A stretch of 64,000 bases of DNA, from contig NC_059347.1 of assembly GCF_019703515.2 (NCBI RefSeq), positions 23,423,501 to 23,487,500 on the forward strand, in the 5' to 3' direction. The position numbers were made by a program, and so were the translations under genes. Under the pieces are notes generated by a model that was given only the letters and a program-made list of their open reading frames with translations, made no database searches and was not told the origin of the DNA. Shown here in pieces: positions 1 to 15,682 of the stretch (the first letter of the stretch is position 1; every line of letters starts with the position of its first letter). This DNA comes from Myxocyprinus asiaticus (taxonomy: Eukaryota > Chordata > Actinopteri > Cypriniformes > Catostomidae).

Positions 1-3000
1 AGGCAATGGCATCGATTTGAAACTTGTCCTGTCTAATTTGATAAGAGCATCCAGGCACCTCTGAATAGGACCATGGACAGCGCTCTCTCTTGACCCTGAA
101 CTCGCCCCCTGTCTGTTCCACATGAGGACGTTCACATCCAGTTGTGCAAGTTATGTGGGTGGGTATGTGAATGAGAAAGGGGAAGAGAGAGAACTGTGTT
201 TTATCACTGTTCTTCTAGCTATGCATAAGATAAAGAAACCAGTAAAGGTCTCATATTTTCCTCTCTCCCTCTCTGTCTGCTTCAGGCGCGCACACACGCT
301 CCCTCACTCACAGCCCAAAGTTAAACAGAGGAACTATGTTGCGATGTAATCTGACATACGATAAGCAAGCGAGTTCATACAGGAACAAAGCTGAATGGGG
401 AGTCACGGAGAACTCTCAAGTAACGCCAAAGAGGCTGCGAGACTGCTCAGACGGAAGGGGGATTTGCGTGTGGGGAGAGGCTTTTTGATGGATCTCCACA
501 GCTTTGAGACAGCTTGTTAATTAAAACCCCAAGAGATGAGCCTCTGGAGCCACCGTCCACATTAGAACATTGCTAACTATCCTGACAGCAAGCAATGGCA
601 CAAGCACGAGAACAACCTGTTTCTCAGCCTAGATTTCGCTTTTATCTCATGCTGGTGTTGTCTTGTGGTCGCTTTAAATCTAAAAATAATTGATTGACGT
701 TTTCTTATAAATACTGGAATATCAGTGGCATTAATTCTAGAAATTCTGTTCTATTAGCCTAACGTTGATTATCCCTACAGAGGACGGTTAATGAGTATTA
801 TTGTATATCTATACACATCAGTTATGGGTCTTCCAATGCAAGACTCAGATAACATCGGATATTTATCTCAAATTAGGTTTTTAATTTGTTATAGGCTAAT
901 TTTAGTTTTTAAAGACAAACGGATGTGAACAAACCTCTTAGTGATTTTTTTTCCCAAATGTTCAAATACATTTCAATAGACTTTCAGACTAGAATAGAAT
1001 AGACTAGCATCCGTTTAGGGTAAACTGATTCTAAATCCTTTTAAAAATGTGCCATGCCTGGGTATTTCCACAGATTAACCGTTTTTAATCACGTTACAAA
1101 ATTAAAGTGAATGGTGTGCTTTCTCATACAAGCAATGAACTAATTACCTAAGTGAATCGCATGAAAACTGCATGAGAAAAATGTGAATATATGACATAAA
1201 TCATGTTCTGAGGAACAGCACAAATACCTTTGTGTTGGCATTTATGATCATCTTACCTCGCTGTCATGTAAAATGTGTAAAACACCAGTGTAAAAACAAC
1301 GTATTTTAATTTAGATTTGTAATTTTAGTGAGTCTTTTAATCGGACTGGTGCAGCTTATCGTCCGTTGAGCTGTCTAGCATAACATTTAAAAGACATCTT
1401 TAAATGTCCTTCACGTCGTGGGCACATTCGTCAACGTCAAATATGGACAAGCCACTATTTAGAGAAAGTGTAAGTGCGGCAATATATCTTCTTAACACTC
1501 TGAGATCACAATGCGATCTGTACAACATTTGGACAAATCCCCTTATTTCGGTGTGCCTTATAAAATGTAATATCAAATTATCAAATGCACGCAAGGATCC
1601 TTCCGAAAAGAAAATCGACCGAGATATAGGATTTTAAAAAAAAACTGCAGAACGATTGTCTTCAGAATAACATCTTATTTTAATATGGACATTTATTGTC
1701 ACTGCAGCCCATTGAAATATTGCTGAGTGGACTACATACAACTTGAAGTTTATGAAAATCATAGATTCATTGTACAAAATAATAGCTGACAGATTTCATG
1801 ATCGATTTTTTTTAAATAGAATAATTTCAACAAAAAAAAAAAAAAAAAAATAAAAATAAAAAAACAACGTCAACGGTGAAGATGAATTAAATTACCAAAT
1901 CTCACATCCTAACATAATTTATCATATGTAGGCCTATTTTTAAAAGCATGATAATGTTTATTTCTGGAGAAGTAGAATAATAATAATAATAGGCACTAAT
2001 TATAAATACTAGGAAACAGTCAACACAACCTTACACAATCTAATTACATTTACAAATGAACCGCATAAGTAGATCACACATTTTTTTTATTTATTTCACT
2101 GCACATTCAAATATATGTTTCGCGAATCCCAAGTGTGAAGGACAAGACGAGGAAAAAAGCAATATAAGGGACTGTGGATGGACAATAGCGAACGGGAATG
2201 GAATAAACTGTGGCCCGTTTATTCCTCAAACAGAGGGTCCCAGAACACAGAGCGCCATCTAGCAAACAAAGGAAGAAACAAGTCCCCTAACAAGGCATGA
2301 GAACACCACAGCACAAAAACAAAGCCGCATGAAACTCCAGCCTCAGAGGATTCCACACTTGAAAGAAATATAAAGAATCTAAAACAACATTTTCTTCAAT
2401 ATTCTTGTTATACTACGGTCCATGTATCATCTGGCCAAAAAAATAAATAAATAAATAAATAAATAAAAAAAAAGAAAAAAAAAGAAAGGTAAATAAATAA
2501 CCATTGTTCATGATGAAAATGTGGAATAGAGGAAATGTTTATAATGCTCAAACGTTATCATAAGATGGGTAGTCTATATCCTTAGTCTTAGAATATAGTG
2601 AAGTGACAATCCTGAACCATGCAGGATATTTAAATGTTGATGCAGTATAATACTAGTGCACCTGCTTAAACGAACGGCACGACAGTTATGCCATGGATCA
2701 GTAGGTAGCTATTTTTTCACCCTAATCTTTAGGCATTCTGTACAGCTTTATAATATATAAAGTATGAGTTTTATAAAGTTAGTTGGAGTTGCAGATTAAA
2801 GGTTTCGGAGTAGAAACTCATACACAAATTTCCACCTCAGTTGTCCACTGCAGCCTACTGCAGGAATATAATAATTATAATTGTTATTAATAGTCTATAA
2901 TAATAGTAGTAGTAGTAATAACCATTACTATTAATAATAATAATAATAATAGTAGTAGTAGTAGTATGCCCAAAGTTTTCATAGCTCGAATACAGTTAAT

Positions 3001-3353
3001 ATGAATACATTAAAAGAACCATTTGAAGTCGTCACAGAATTTTTACTTTAAAACAGCGATTAGAAACTAGTGTTCCAAAGAGTATCTACAGGGATGACCA
3101 ACTATTCATGTTAAACTGCAAGGTTTCACGCTTTGTAAGAGTTTTCAGAATTTTAAGAAACTAATTGTCAGTGTGCTTAAAATATTATTATAATAAGACT
3201 TTATTATTATTATTATTATTATTTATTTTTTCACTGATAGTCTGGTGAGATGACTAATTTTTCTTTCCTACTAAATCCTCGATATACGTTTCTGCCATCT
3301 TATGGCATCATTTAGAACACACAAGCACACAAACGTTTACATGTGTGCAACTA
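1..3353. other. AT-rich non-coding flank downstream of nr2f1
   Basis: No open frame here resembles a protein. The stretch holds a poly-A run (about 1832-1850), an AAAT array (about 2439-2466), TAA/TAG trinucleotide runs (about 2905-2966) and a TTA run (about 3202-3222). A CTCF-like motif sits near 2251. I see nothing else that can be supported. Confidence 0.5.
2251..2265 (-). promoter_or_regulatory. CTCF-like core motif
   Basis: On the minus strand the site reads TTGCTAGATGGCGCT, close to the vertebrate CTCF core (CC-N-N-TAG-A/G-G/T-GGCGC). It shares ten identical bases, GCCATCTAGC on the plus strand, with a second site near 20081. Occupancy is unknown. Confidence 0.3.
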
Positions 3354-3390
3354 TATACATACATACATACTTACATAGAGACAGACATAT

Positions 3391-4607
<1,217 letters not shown>

Positions 4608-4609
<2 letters not shown>

Positions 4610-4612
4610 TAT

Positions 4613-4668
<56 letters not shown>
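4608..4668. repeat. (TA)n microsatellite, right half of the split array
   Basis: A run of about 30 TA units with one interruption, starting at the right terminus of the transposon at 4609. A poly-A run follows at about 4699-4724. Confidence 0.9.
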
Positions 4669-4670
<2 letters not shown>

Positions 4671-4690
4671 CCATACACATGAAAATGTCT

Positions 4691-4725
<35 letters not shown>

Positions 4726-5169
4726 GTTTTTTGTAATGATATACGTATCATTCTACCCTGCTTTTATAGATACAAATAAGTTTACCAGATTTGTGATGGT
4801 CACAATGTAATTCTTTTTTAGTTAAAAGCACAGGCCTGTTCCTCCAGCTTGAAATGATTGAAAGGTGCATATGCGGATTGGCTGTAGCTCGTGCAGTGAG
4901 CCGTTTGACCACAGGCCTCATACAACATTTCCACATTTAGCCACCCACAATCTCTCTTGCAATTTAATTCTTGTTTAATGAATGAGATTTTCAGCTGTCA
5001 TGCATTCATAAAAAAAGTATTTCGTTTTCTTCAAAAAATAAATAAATAAATAAATAAAATGCGTTAGAAAATGTGTTGTATTGAATTAAAAAGATAAACG
5101 GTGATGCTTTAATAGATTTCAAATATTGTTTTCCTAGTCACGCGCCACAATGGCTAGTATAAGTGTTTG

Positions 5170-5173
<4 letters not shown>

Positions 5174-5244
<71 letters not shown>
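5174..5244. repeat. (TA)n microsatellite
   Basis: About 35 uninterrupted TA units. Perfect TA runs of this length can extrude cruciforms and are prone to length variation. Confidence 0.95.
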
Positions 5245-5247
<3 letters not shown>

Positions 5248-5429
5248 CTGAATTTTGGATGTTTAAATTTGATTGAATTTAGGCTCCTCGTGCATGTTTA
5301 TGTCTGAAAAAAAACTAAAGCAAACTCTATTGTAGAGTCTAGCTTTCCCTCCTCAGTTTTTGCCGTTGAGTGTTAGAAAGAGTGAAGACGTGATGGGGAG
5401 TATTTGAAGTATGACGAGCTTTATGGTTG

Positions 5430-5720
5430 ACTCCTTTTCATACACGCCCGTACTCAAATAAGCCTCTCCAGACCCCTCCTCCTCCCGCCACCTTGCACTG
5501 AATGGTCAGCTGACCTCAGGGTCTTCGTCCACTCTGTCCAGTTTTGACCGAATAGGCCACCTTCCCCCAGCCCTGCCACGACTAAATAGGATCCCTGCTA
5601 TTCTTCATTGATATCATCAACAAATGCAAATGAATTTGGACGTGGGGGGCAGGGGGCTTGAATTTCAGGGATAAATACCGCACCGAGATATCTCCACAGC
5701 GGATGGGATTTTTGGGAGTG
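5430..5720. promoter_or_regulatory. GC-balanced block, possible conserved regulatory element
   Basis: This block stands out from its AT-rich surroundings by balanced base composition and lack of simple repeats or open frames. It contains an inverted pair of nuclear-receptor half-sites (5503-5516) and an ATGCAAAT octamer-like motif near 5624. It lies about 8 kb downstream of nr2f1. The call rests only on composition and motifs. Confidence 0.25.
5503..5516. promoter_or_regulatory. Inverted nuclear-receptor half-sites (IR2-like)
   Basis: TGGTCA GC TGACCT: two AGGTCA-like half-sites facing each other with a 2-base spacer. COUP-TF proteins accept varied spacing and orientation of such half-sites, so autoregulation is possible. 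A match this short can also arise by chance. Confidence 0.25.
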
Positions 5721-5924
5721 CATTTGTGGTAGGGTAGGCTACCTATAGCCTACGGTTAATATCGTCCTGCATTCTGATGACTCGTAAAAGGGGGGGGAGA
5801 TGAGGAATATAAACACGTTTACGTCTCTAATAGACAGAATGCCACACAAAATTATCATTCGGATAAATACCGATCATTTTTGGATTCTCTTTGAAGAGTG
5901 GGGCCAGGTCACTCTGAAAGAAAG

Positions 5925-6035
<111 letters not shown>

Positions 6036-6884
6036 CTCTCCCCGACAGACCCCCATCGTTATAACATACACAGACCCCGACACACGTGAGCGCGCGAATA
6101 TTCCAGCTCGTGTGATGATGAAGCATGTGGCTTCTTAAATACGAAGACGCCTCCCTATATCCCTGTATTAGGCCTTAAACGCAGTGTATCACCACTAACA
6201 AATAACGTCCTATTTAAACATTTAGCCTACGTCATGAAAAATGGCAACAGCCTCCAAATAATAAAAAAATAATAATTCTTTGCTGATGTAGAATTGTCGA
6301 GCAAAGTCAGTCTCTTGACGGTAATTTCTGATTCTTATTCCTGTGGGTAGCACCCACCGCCTAACACACATATGCACCAACATCTAAAAGGTCCCACTTA
6401 ATAAACTATAGCCTAATGTGTTTACACATTTCCTATTTAGTTAGCGTTCTCTGTCCTTTCACCCTTTTCACTTTTAAGCTCACAGCAGAGTCTTTACGCG
6501 ACGTTGGAAGTGGGGGGAATGCGTATGAATTTATCAAACGCACAAATTGTTACAACTATAGGCAAGACAGGCAGGATAAAGGGACTAACACTAGAGCAAA
6601 AGAGATAATGCCTCTGTCAAGACCCGGTCTATATAACGGGGATGAAAAATATCCCTCGACAAAACGCCTCAGTCATTTATTATGAAAGAAAATGGAAGTC
6701 ATGCTGAGAAATTAGGCAAATAAAAACGAAATTACAACGATATTAACCACAACATAATTCAACAAGCCTGTCAGGCCGCCTGCCACGAATCAGTGGCTAA
6801 AATACTTGTTTATCTAATTATGTTGTTTATTTAAAGGAAATAGTTGGGCATGTAGACAGCAGACGATGGGTAGACAGATAGCAG

Positions 6885-6903
6885 AGATGATGATGATGAT
6901 GAT

Positions 6904-6985
<82 letters not shown>

Positions 6986-6990
6986 CAAAC

Positions 6991-7020
<30 letters not shown>
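6885..7020. repeat. (TGA)n(TAGA)n(CAGA)n compound array
   Basis: About six TGA units, about 20 TAGA units and then CAGA units. GATA/GACA compound arrays of this kind are known as Bkm-type repeats in vertebrates. A second array built from the same units lies at 9823-10001. Confidence 0.95.
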
Positions 7021-7021
<1 letters not shown>

Positions 7022-9341
7022 ACTAATTTTCCACCTGGCTATTAACCCAGCTCCTGATTTGGATAACAAAATTAATGATAATTAATTACCAAGGTAAATA
7101 CACATTATACACATATGTGCTGGATTATATATTATTTAAGTTTTATACTGTGTATGTGTATAGACACATCACTTATGCATTGCTGCATTTTATGTTGATT
7201 AAACTGTCTGTATGTTAAAAGTGGGTCATTGTTAATTTGGTCTCAGCATGAAGAACTGCAACAAAATGCTGCTGAGTAAAAATTGGGAGTGTCGCTGGCT
7301 ACGGTAGCACAGGCGCAAACCATCTGTTGTGTATTATAAAATTGGGCAGTAAATATTGCTGAAAAGCCAGGACATTATCAGGTATGTAGCAACGGCTGGG
7401 ATTAGAAGATTGTATATGTCCATGGAAACATAGCCTAAATGTAGGCTACTAATTACATGCGCTTTGTCTAGAAGACCTCACGATAATCTGACGTCAGCAT
7501 GTTGACAATTTTTGAATGGAAAATTGAATGGGATTCGTGTCTGTCCAATGTCTAGCTCTGGAAAGCCGATTTTATATGACTCCCTAAGCATGCTGTATCT
7601 TTACTTTCACAAACAGAAGCTATCGATGATTTATTGGCAACCTTCTCTTAAAATAAATAATTTGACGGTTAGCTTCGAGAGTTTTAGATAAATTGCCGAT
7701 GAATATCGTAATCACTGTGTGCGCTTTGTAATAGGAGGACAGAAAATGTATATTTCGGAATTTTGATTAATACCCTCTTGTCTTCGTCGCTTCGACTCGG
7801 TTACCTCTTGTTTCACGTTTTTCCTTTCAAAGCAAACTTTCCGTTCCCCAAAGCGCTCCCTTTTCCGGCAATGATTTATTTCTTCGGCGCACACAGACAC
7901 GGAAAACTGGCACTCTCGAGTTAAAATGCCACATGTTGATTGATTTGTTGTTAATGACAGTCACAGTCATACACGCACATCGAGACATCCTATAGTCTCT
8001 TGCTTTCCCACAGAGCTCCCTCCCTCCATCTCCGAGCTCTCTCCATCTCTATTCAGCTATTCTGCCACAACGCGCGTGCACGTAGACTACTCCACATGCA
8101 CGCGCGCCCAGGCGCCCTCACTACACTCGCGCGCGCGTTTAAGGGGGACGAAATGAAAACAAATTGTCTTACTTTTTTGGAGGACATCCACGTAATACTT
8201 AAAAATCTTGCTGTCGCTGTCTCCACTCTTCGTCATGACGTGCTGATAAAGTCGATCTTCTATGACTTGTTCTTTAATTTGTGCTTTTCTGGAGTCTGTG
8301 CCCTGTACCCAAAAGCTTTGAGTGAACTGAAGTGCAGATTGAGACATATTGAGCCCCTTTAAGGGGGATCATTTCATGTGGGAGGTTGGACGCAAAGTTT
8401 GGACTCGTGACTGGCATTCCGGAGAGACATGCATATTTTAAAACAACAAAGAAAGATAAAGACGGGACGATGGGTGGGAGTGAAAGATAGAGAGAAAAAA
8501 TATCTGATAAACAGCTGTTATTGTTGAACACGATTTGAGCGCGTTTTCAGTTGTGTGTTTACCTGCAACAGTTCCCTTGTGGAAAAACTCACAGTGCCAT
8601 TTCTTCAAGCAACTGTAAAAAGTTGTATTTACGTAGCCTATGTATGCTTAGAACGAATTGACAATTGGTTTGCATATTCTGTTTGATTGCGAAGATCTTA
8701 AATTCAGTTGCTTCGTTTAATAAATGAATATGTAAACTGCATGTGCAATTGAACGTAAACACATTTTTTCCTAGCAAGAAAAAAAAACATTTAAAATACA
8801 ACTATTTTATTTGTTATATTGTACTTCACATAAAAATGACAACACGTGAATTCAGAAATGAATTGCATTCATATTAGCCTATATCATAATTATTTAAAAA
8901 TGGATGTGGTGCGATTGTTCAACTTTTCTCTTATCTCCAATTAAGTTACTAGTTTTAAATTGCCACATGTCCGTTGCTAATCGATGGAATTAATAACCTT
9001 TATTATGCTCATTGCAATGAAAAGTATGTAAAGTAGGAGATGCATCGCGTTGTGTATGGCTAGATATCTCTTTTACTTGTCAGTGGTCGGTATGGAATGC
9101 TAATAAGAGACCCCCCTTCTTATTCTGTCCCTGTGCAGTTTCATTCCCTTTCTCTCTGCACGCAGAAGGGATCGATAGCTGACCCGATGGTTTGGCCAAA
9201 GCTTTATTTATCTGGCGATGCAATGATATTATCAGCCTTGAACGTTATATACAGCAAACGTCTACCTAAATCAACACAAAGGGATCGCTTACACAGCGAT
9301 CTGGGCTTTCTCGCCTCCGTATACCTCACACCAGGCACGAC
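7021..9341. other. Non-coding stretch with a small CpG cluster
   Basis: No supportable gene. The segment about 8030-8160 has a cluster of CGCG-type dinucleotides (CACGCGCGCCC, CTCGCGCGCGTTT) unlike the surrounding AT-rich DNA. The remainder is unremarkable. Confidence 0.4.
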
Positions 9342-9374
<33 letters not shown>

Positions 9375-9392
9375 ACACACACACACACACAC
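9342..9392. repeat. (CA)n microsatellite
   Basis: About 25 CA units with a single GA interruption, followed by scattered CA-rich sequence to about 9460. Confidence 0.95.
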
Positions 9393-9821
9393 TTGAAGTG
9401 GAACACACATACACACACAACTCTACGGTTCAACGAAGTCGCGCACGCACACACACATGCGAGCACAGGCGTCGCCTTATGTTACGTTCACAACTGGGGA
9501 TATTTTATATCCTGTTGTGTTGGATTTGATCCACGGCTTAAGCTTGCTGGGAGCTCTCTGGACGCAGAATTATGCAGCAATCATTGAGAATGTTAACAGA
9601 AATGTAGCGTCATCCCTGTGCCTGCATATGGCCTCTGTGGCATAATGTAAACAGAACATTTGTGTAATTACAAAGCAAAATGCACAAGGATAAATCAATT
9701 AAAATCATTCCTTTCCCACATCCTTGTCTTACTTGAATGTAGTAGCCTTACACTTTACACTATCACAATTGGTGTCTGACCAAATGGAGGGAGGAATGAA
9801 TACATAAAAAGACAGACGGAC

Positions 9822-10001
<180 letters not shown>

Positions 10002-12800
10002 CTTTGACATGATATCACTCCTTGCTTGTGTGTTTTGCTTATTAAATGAAACAACACAAATTAAGCTTCCTTTGGATATACCACTGTAACGACTAAAGTG
10101 CTCCAGATCGAAGAAACGCAGACGTCTTAACCAGACGCTCAGGCCTCTGTTCTTCACCTCCAAGCAGACAACGTGAAAAACGATAAATTATGTCCGAACA
10201 TCCTAAACTTGTCAGATAAACACTCGTACCTCAGTCAAGCGTGACTAAGCTAACAGCAGTTACATTCCAAGCGCACAGTGACAATTTATTTTCTGCTGGA
10301 AACTGAATGTGCCTTCGGTAGTGCTTTTCGTGAGGTAAAACTACCATGCAAACGCCCTAACCTACTTCAAATCTAAGTGAGAAATCGACGTTAACGACTG
10401 GCATTCAATTAGAGATCAAGTGTATTTAAAATGTACGAAATAGAAAGGATAAATTCAAACATCCGCGCATGAGTACACAACACAGGCTGACATATGCATG
10501 TATCTCAGAGAACAGAATAGCTTTTTTTTTCTTTCTTTTTTTTTCTTTTTTTTTTTTCTTGTTGCATATGATTCATGTTCTTTTATGGATACATTTTGCT
10601 TTGTTAATTAGGAACACATGGCACGAAGTAAGTCCTTAGCAACTATTGCTTTATATAGCCTCAAGTCCAACAAATGTAAATCTCAATAGAATGCGTTCCT
10701 CTCATTCGGCTATTTCCCGTGAAATAGAGGGGGAAAAAATCTTCAGGGATTTTGATCTCATTACTGGTGAACATGAAAGTGTTTTAAGTTTATGCTCAAT
10801 GGGATGGTCAACACTTTAGTCAAAGCATTATATCACTAAAAAACAAGGGCACACTTGCCTTTGTTATTGTTTAGGGGCAATTTTAGGCCTACTGACTATG
10901 ATTTTAAAAATCGACAACGCATTGAATATGATACGAAAAGTCTCTCTACTTTTCCTCCATGAGATCAGCAGAATTCCCCCGGTGTATTTCATCCCTCTCT
11001 CCTTATAGCGACTAATCTGAACATATTTAACCAAGACAGAGCCATTGTTTTGAACATCTGAGGTAACCAGTCAGAAAATAAGAAAGAAGAACTAGGCCTT
11101 TATGGTCTCGCTTGCAGTACACTTTTTCCTGACGATTTTATTTTATTTTTATTTATTTATTTATTTATTTATTTTTGTAATGGGTAAAATAACAGCAGAG
11201 GCAATCAACAGGCTATAAACGCTGGTGAAATTAACGCTCATAGGCATTAAGCATTATCGGCCTTTGCGAGCATATGTAAATAGTACATTTGTATATTTCG
11301 AATAAAAAGAGAATGGAATATTTTGGCCATGTGGTTTCTTGCAGCCCGCTTTGACTCCATCTTATATGCTGAACCACAGACAGCTTAAAACTGCGCTACA
11401 AGCAAAAAGATTATTTGCATGAAACATATGTCAACGCCAGTATTACCTGGTAGGTTTACTGAAAAACAATCTAATTCACACATAATTACTGCACGGGATA
11501 AATCAAACCCGCATTTTATTTCTGTTATTAGGTAAAGCTCTCTTTATGGGAAACAAACCGAGAACCAACATAATGATTGGATATATAAAAAAAGCAGCAC
11601 TTGATAAAAATGTCAGTGACACTGGGGTCAGCAGAAGTTCTTGACAGTAGGTATAACTCAACAACGTAAATATATTTACGTGTGTATTAAGGACAATCGC
11701 GTGCTTTCCTCTCATGGTTCTGGCCAATCATATGAGTCTGCACATGCATTTCTCCCTATCTCGGTTCAATGCATCACATTTAGTGTTCCTATCGACCGGC
11801 TTACATGCGGCATTATACATATCTTAGATTGATCATACAAGGGCTATAACTGCTATTACGTTCCTAGTGAAAACATCTGTCCTAACACAGATCCGTTCAC
11901 TGTCACCTCAAAGTAATAGTCTGTTTGTCTAGATGAATTTGTTTTCTTTTTCTCTCATCTTTGCTTCTCAACACTGTGGTGAGGAAGAAAACTTCATTGC
12001 CTTATTAGAGGGCTGGTATTTCTGTTCATCTTTCCCTCGACTGTGAGCAAGTATTTCAGTTCAGCCTGGGAAAAATATTAAACATTAATGCGCTGAAACA
12101 GGCATAGATCTTTGAACCAGTCGGCAGCAACGTCACAGAAATCTTATTCTGCGCACGATGCGGTGCCTCCAGATAATATAGAAAACGCACATGCTCACCA
12201 AAGAGAGCACAGAGAATAAATATGCCGCTTAAATGTAATCAAATGCTTGCATTTGTAACATCTGTGGTATTCTAAGGTTTTACAGTATTTCAGAAATTCC
12301 CTTGATGGATCACCGGAAAGTTCTCGGCGGGTTTGAAATGTAATGTCAACATACATGTCAACAACAAAACGTTTTAATGAAACAAACCTATGTTTTTTCG
12401 TTGTCCTTCCTTACCAAACAGAAATAAAGTATTTCCTTTTGCACCACTGCATCCATGTAAAGCACACCCCAAAGACCCTCCATCAGAATGGCTTATATAG
12501 CAATAGCATGAACAACATTGAATTTGCTGAGAGCGAGACAGTGTTGCCTATTTCCTTTTTAATAGTATAGTCACCATCACACAACTTTATCACGCGACCC
12601 TTCAGCACAGGCATATCATGGATTGAGCAAAAATGAAAGGCAACATCCAATAATAATAATATAAAAGAAATAGCGAAAATATCAAGACGAAACAAACAAA
12701 ATGTATTTGAAAATGATATATTAAAAGTGCTTTTGATTTTCATGTCTTTTAACTCTGGATGATGATTGACTCAACACACACTCTCGCGCACACTCACACA

Positions 12801-12835
<35 letters not shown>

Positions 12836-12990
12836 GACCAAGAAAAAAAAGTTTCACCGGTGTCCTCTCCTTAAAATGTCCATGAGGTCAGTTTTGCCGA
12901 AGTTGCATGTCCATAGCATCAAGTGGGGGGAGGTTCAACCATCAGTATATTGTCATTGCGATTAGACTGTCTTATTTGACTAACGTTTTT
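10002..12990. other. Non-coding flank immediately 3' of nr2f1
   Basis: No supportable gene on either strand. Simple features are a T-rich run (10521-10559), a TTTA array (about 11145-11175) and a short CT/CA run (12793-12834). Blocks such as 11335-11460 look GC-balanced and may hold regulatory sequence, but I cannot show it. Confidence 0.4.
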
Positions 12991-12991
12991 C

Positions 12992-12997
12992 TTTATT
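12992..12997 (-). terminator. candidate polyadenylation signal, distal
   Basis: AATAAA on the nr2f1 strand, about 550 bases past the stop, within an AAAAATAAAGAAAAAC context and followed by a more GC-balanced stretch. It is an alternative 3' end for nr2f1. Usage is inferred only. Confidence 0.35.
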
Positions 12998-13240
12998 TTT
13001 AAATTCTCACTTCAATTTTAATTCTTGGAGAACATAGCTTCAACAACAAATATCGCACTCATTATAAGAAGCAAAAGGTTATATCAAAAATCATTAGTAT
13101 AGAATCACAGAAAAACTGGTTTAGAACCAGAAAAAATACAAAACAGAGATACATAGACACAGGACATTTCTTATAATTGCTTGGAAACATTACTTTCCCG
13201 CTAAGTCTTGCTCATTTACTGCGCATATGATGTAATTCAT

Positions 13241-13246
13241 TTTATT
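13241..13246 (-). terminator. candidate polyadenylation signal, proximal
   Basis: TTTATT on the plus strand, which is AATAAA on the nr2f1 strand, about 300 bases after the stop. It is the first canonical hexamer downstream of the gene. Usage is inferred only. Confidence 0.4.
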
Positions 13247-13546
13247 TGTACGTATTTTGTTCTTTACAAAGAAAAAAAAAAAGAAAAAAGAAAATAAAGA
13301 CTAGTATTTTACAAAATGAAGAGTGTTCTTGATGACGACGATGGATTTACACGGGAGCAAGTCCAGTCCTTTAATCTTTGTACATTACATATTCCATTTC
13401 GGTCCCAGAAGACAAAAAAAAAAAAAAAAAAAAAAAACAACAGTGTCTTCCTAAGTGGTCAGAAATTAGGTCCTATATATAGTCTTCTTGAAAGGGGTTG
13501 CAGAATTGTGGTCCTTTAGTCTTTTTGTTTCATTCGCTCATTCGGA
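13241..13546 (-). other. nr2f1a: nr2f1 proximal 3' UTR
   Basis: This is untranslated sequence after the nr2f1 stop codon, read leftwards. It contains a T-rich tract (plus-strand A run at 13415-13437) and mixed AT-rich sequence, with no open frame. It ends at the first AATAAA on the minus strand. A longer 3' UTR reaching the second signal near 12992 is equally possible. No transcript evidence is available here. Confidence 0.5.
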
Positions 13547-13930
<384 letters not shown>

Positions 13931-14520
13931 TCACGCAGCGTATACGGCTGCCTGTAATATAAATAAACAATAAGACGATGCAGTCCCTCAAGAGTAATAC
14001 AGCGTAGTCCCTGCGTTGTAGGGGACATTCTGTACGCACGCTCACAAATCAGACTAAACAACGCGTATACGCAGAGAAGAAAGCTTTGAGCTCGCACTCG
14101 ATTGGGGAGCATCAAGAAGGCGGCCATGTCTTCTGGAATATATGGAAATAGCTACAAAATTGAAAGAGAATCGGGTATGGTAATAACCGAATTATGACCT
14201 AATTACTCTCCAGATGCTACCGAGCCATTAGAGCTAAAGTACTTAAAGTACTATGTCACTATTATAATATTGCATCTGTGCTAAAGCTACTCAAAAGAGA
14301 GTTTATGTTTTTTTCGTCAACTTAAGTGATAGTGTAAGGGCGTGGTATGCAACATGCCTCAGAGACTGATCTTAATTGCACTGGACTGGAGCGCACTGCG
14401 GTCAAATACAATAACCTTCCGAACTTCTGAACTGTGCTAAGTCCTTGCTAAAATCTCTCAGTAATGTGACCTTATGGGCCACTTTCTGCTGCAGCCAGCA
14501 TGTGCAAAGAGAACTGTTAT

Positions 14521-14522
<2 letters not shown>

Positions 14523-14606
<84 letters not shown>
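14523..14606. repeat. (GA)n microsatellite in nr2f1 intron 2
   Basis: About 42 uninterrupted GA units. On the transcribed strand this is a long CT tract, about 700 bases upstream of the exon 3 acceptor. Confidence 0.95.
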
Positions 14607-14608
<2 letters not shown>

Positions 14609-15647
14609 CAACAAAACACACTGTAATGTTTTTCGCATGTGTAGGAATGCCTTTGTTAATAGGTTACTTAACGATTTACATTTAAGTCTGAACTCAAGAG
14701 AGGCGCATTATTAATTATTAATCCAGCACGTGAAAAATGTAGACCATATGTCCCAGCTTTAAGATAGCATCGCTTTCGGCCTGCCAACAAATCAAAACTA
14801 AGATATAGTTATCATTAAAACATATTGCTCTGACGGATTATGGATTAAGAATCTGATTTACTGAAGTGCAAGGCACCGACTAGTCGCTTTTTTCAAGTTA
14901 TTCTAAAAGGGTTATCCAGTCAAAACCCAAAATATAGGACTTCTTTGAAAGGAGTTCATTGTTAAGAACAGAAAATACGGTTGTGTGCGATACTTATACG
15001 ATATTTGTTACGATATGTACATTGTATATGTGCATTTACATTGATATAAACATTGTGCGATACCATATTTTTAGATGTAAAGATGCATGTTATACATACT
15101 TTCATCAACAATAACGCATCGTTCTGAAGATTAAGAAATAACACACAATGCACAACCGACCGTGGCCTACTTAAGCTTAACTTAAATGCTGCTATTATAA
15201 CCTTAAGGCAGAAAGTACTGCACATTTTATGACTGCAAGGCACAGAATAATCAGGAAGATATGCTTGTCTTGTTTCAAAAGCAATAAGCGAGACGTCTGC
15301 TTAATTGCTAATACAATAGTTCCTATGCTTTCCTTTCTGGCCTGCACTCCAAATAAGTAGTCGTGCTACTTTGTTTTTTTTCCCTCAACAACGTGTATAA
15401 TTCAAACTATTAAAATAAATCTGTTCAATTTGTTGATTCAATTAATATAATACAATCAACTGAAATAATATTGCAGACGAAGGCCAAATCGTCACAACTG
15501 AAACATAAAATGCACACGTATTATAAATAATATTAAAAATAATGTTATAAAATGTCATTTTATACTTAATAATACACACCAGTTACAACGCAATTGGTCA
15601 CTTGGTGTAGAACACTGCTTTGGTAAAATTGTTAACTTTGCTCATTC

Positions 15648-15650
15648 TTT

Positions 15651-15681
<31 letters not shown>

Positions 15682-15682
15682 T
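15648..15682. repeat. (TTTA)n microsatellite in nr2f1 intron 2
   Basis: About eight TTTA units. Confidence 0.85.
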
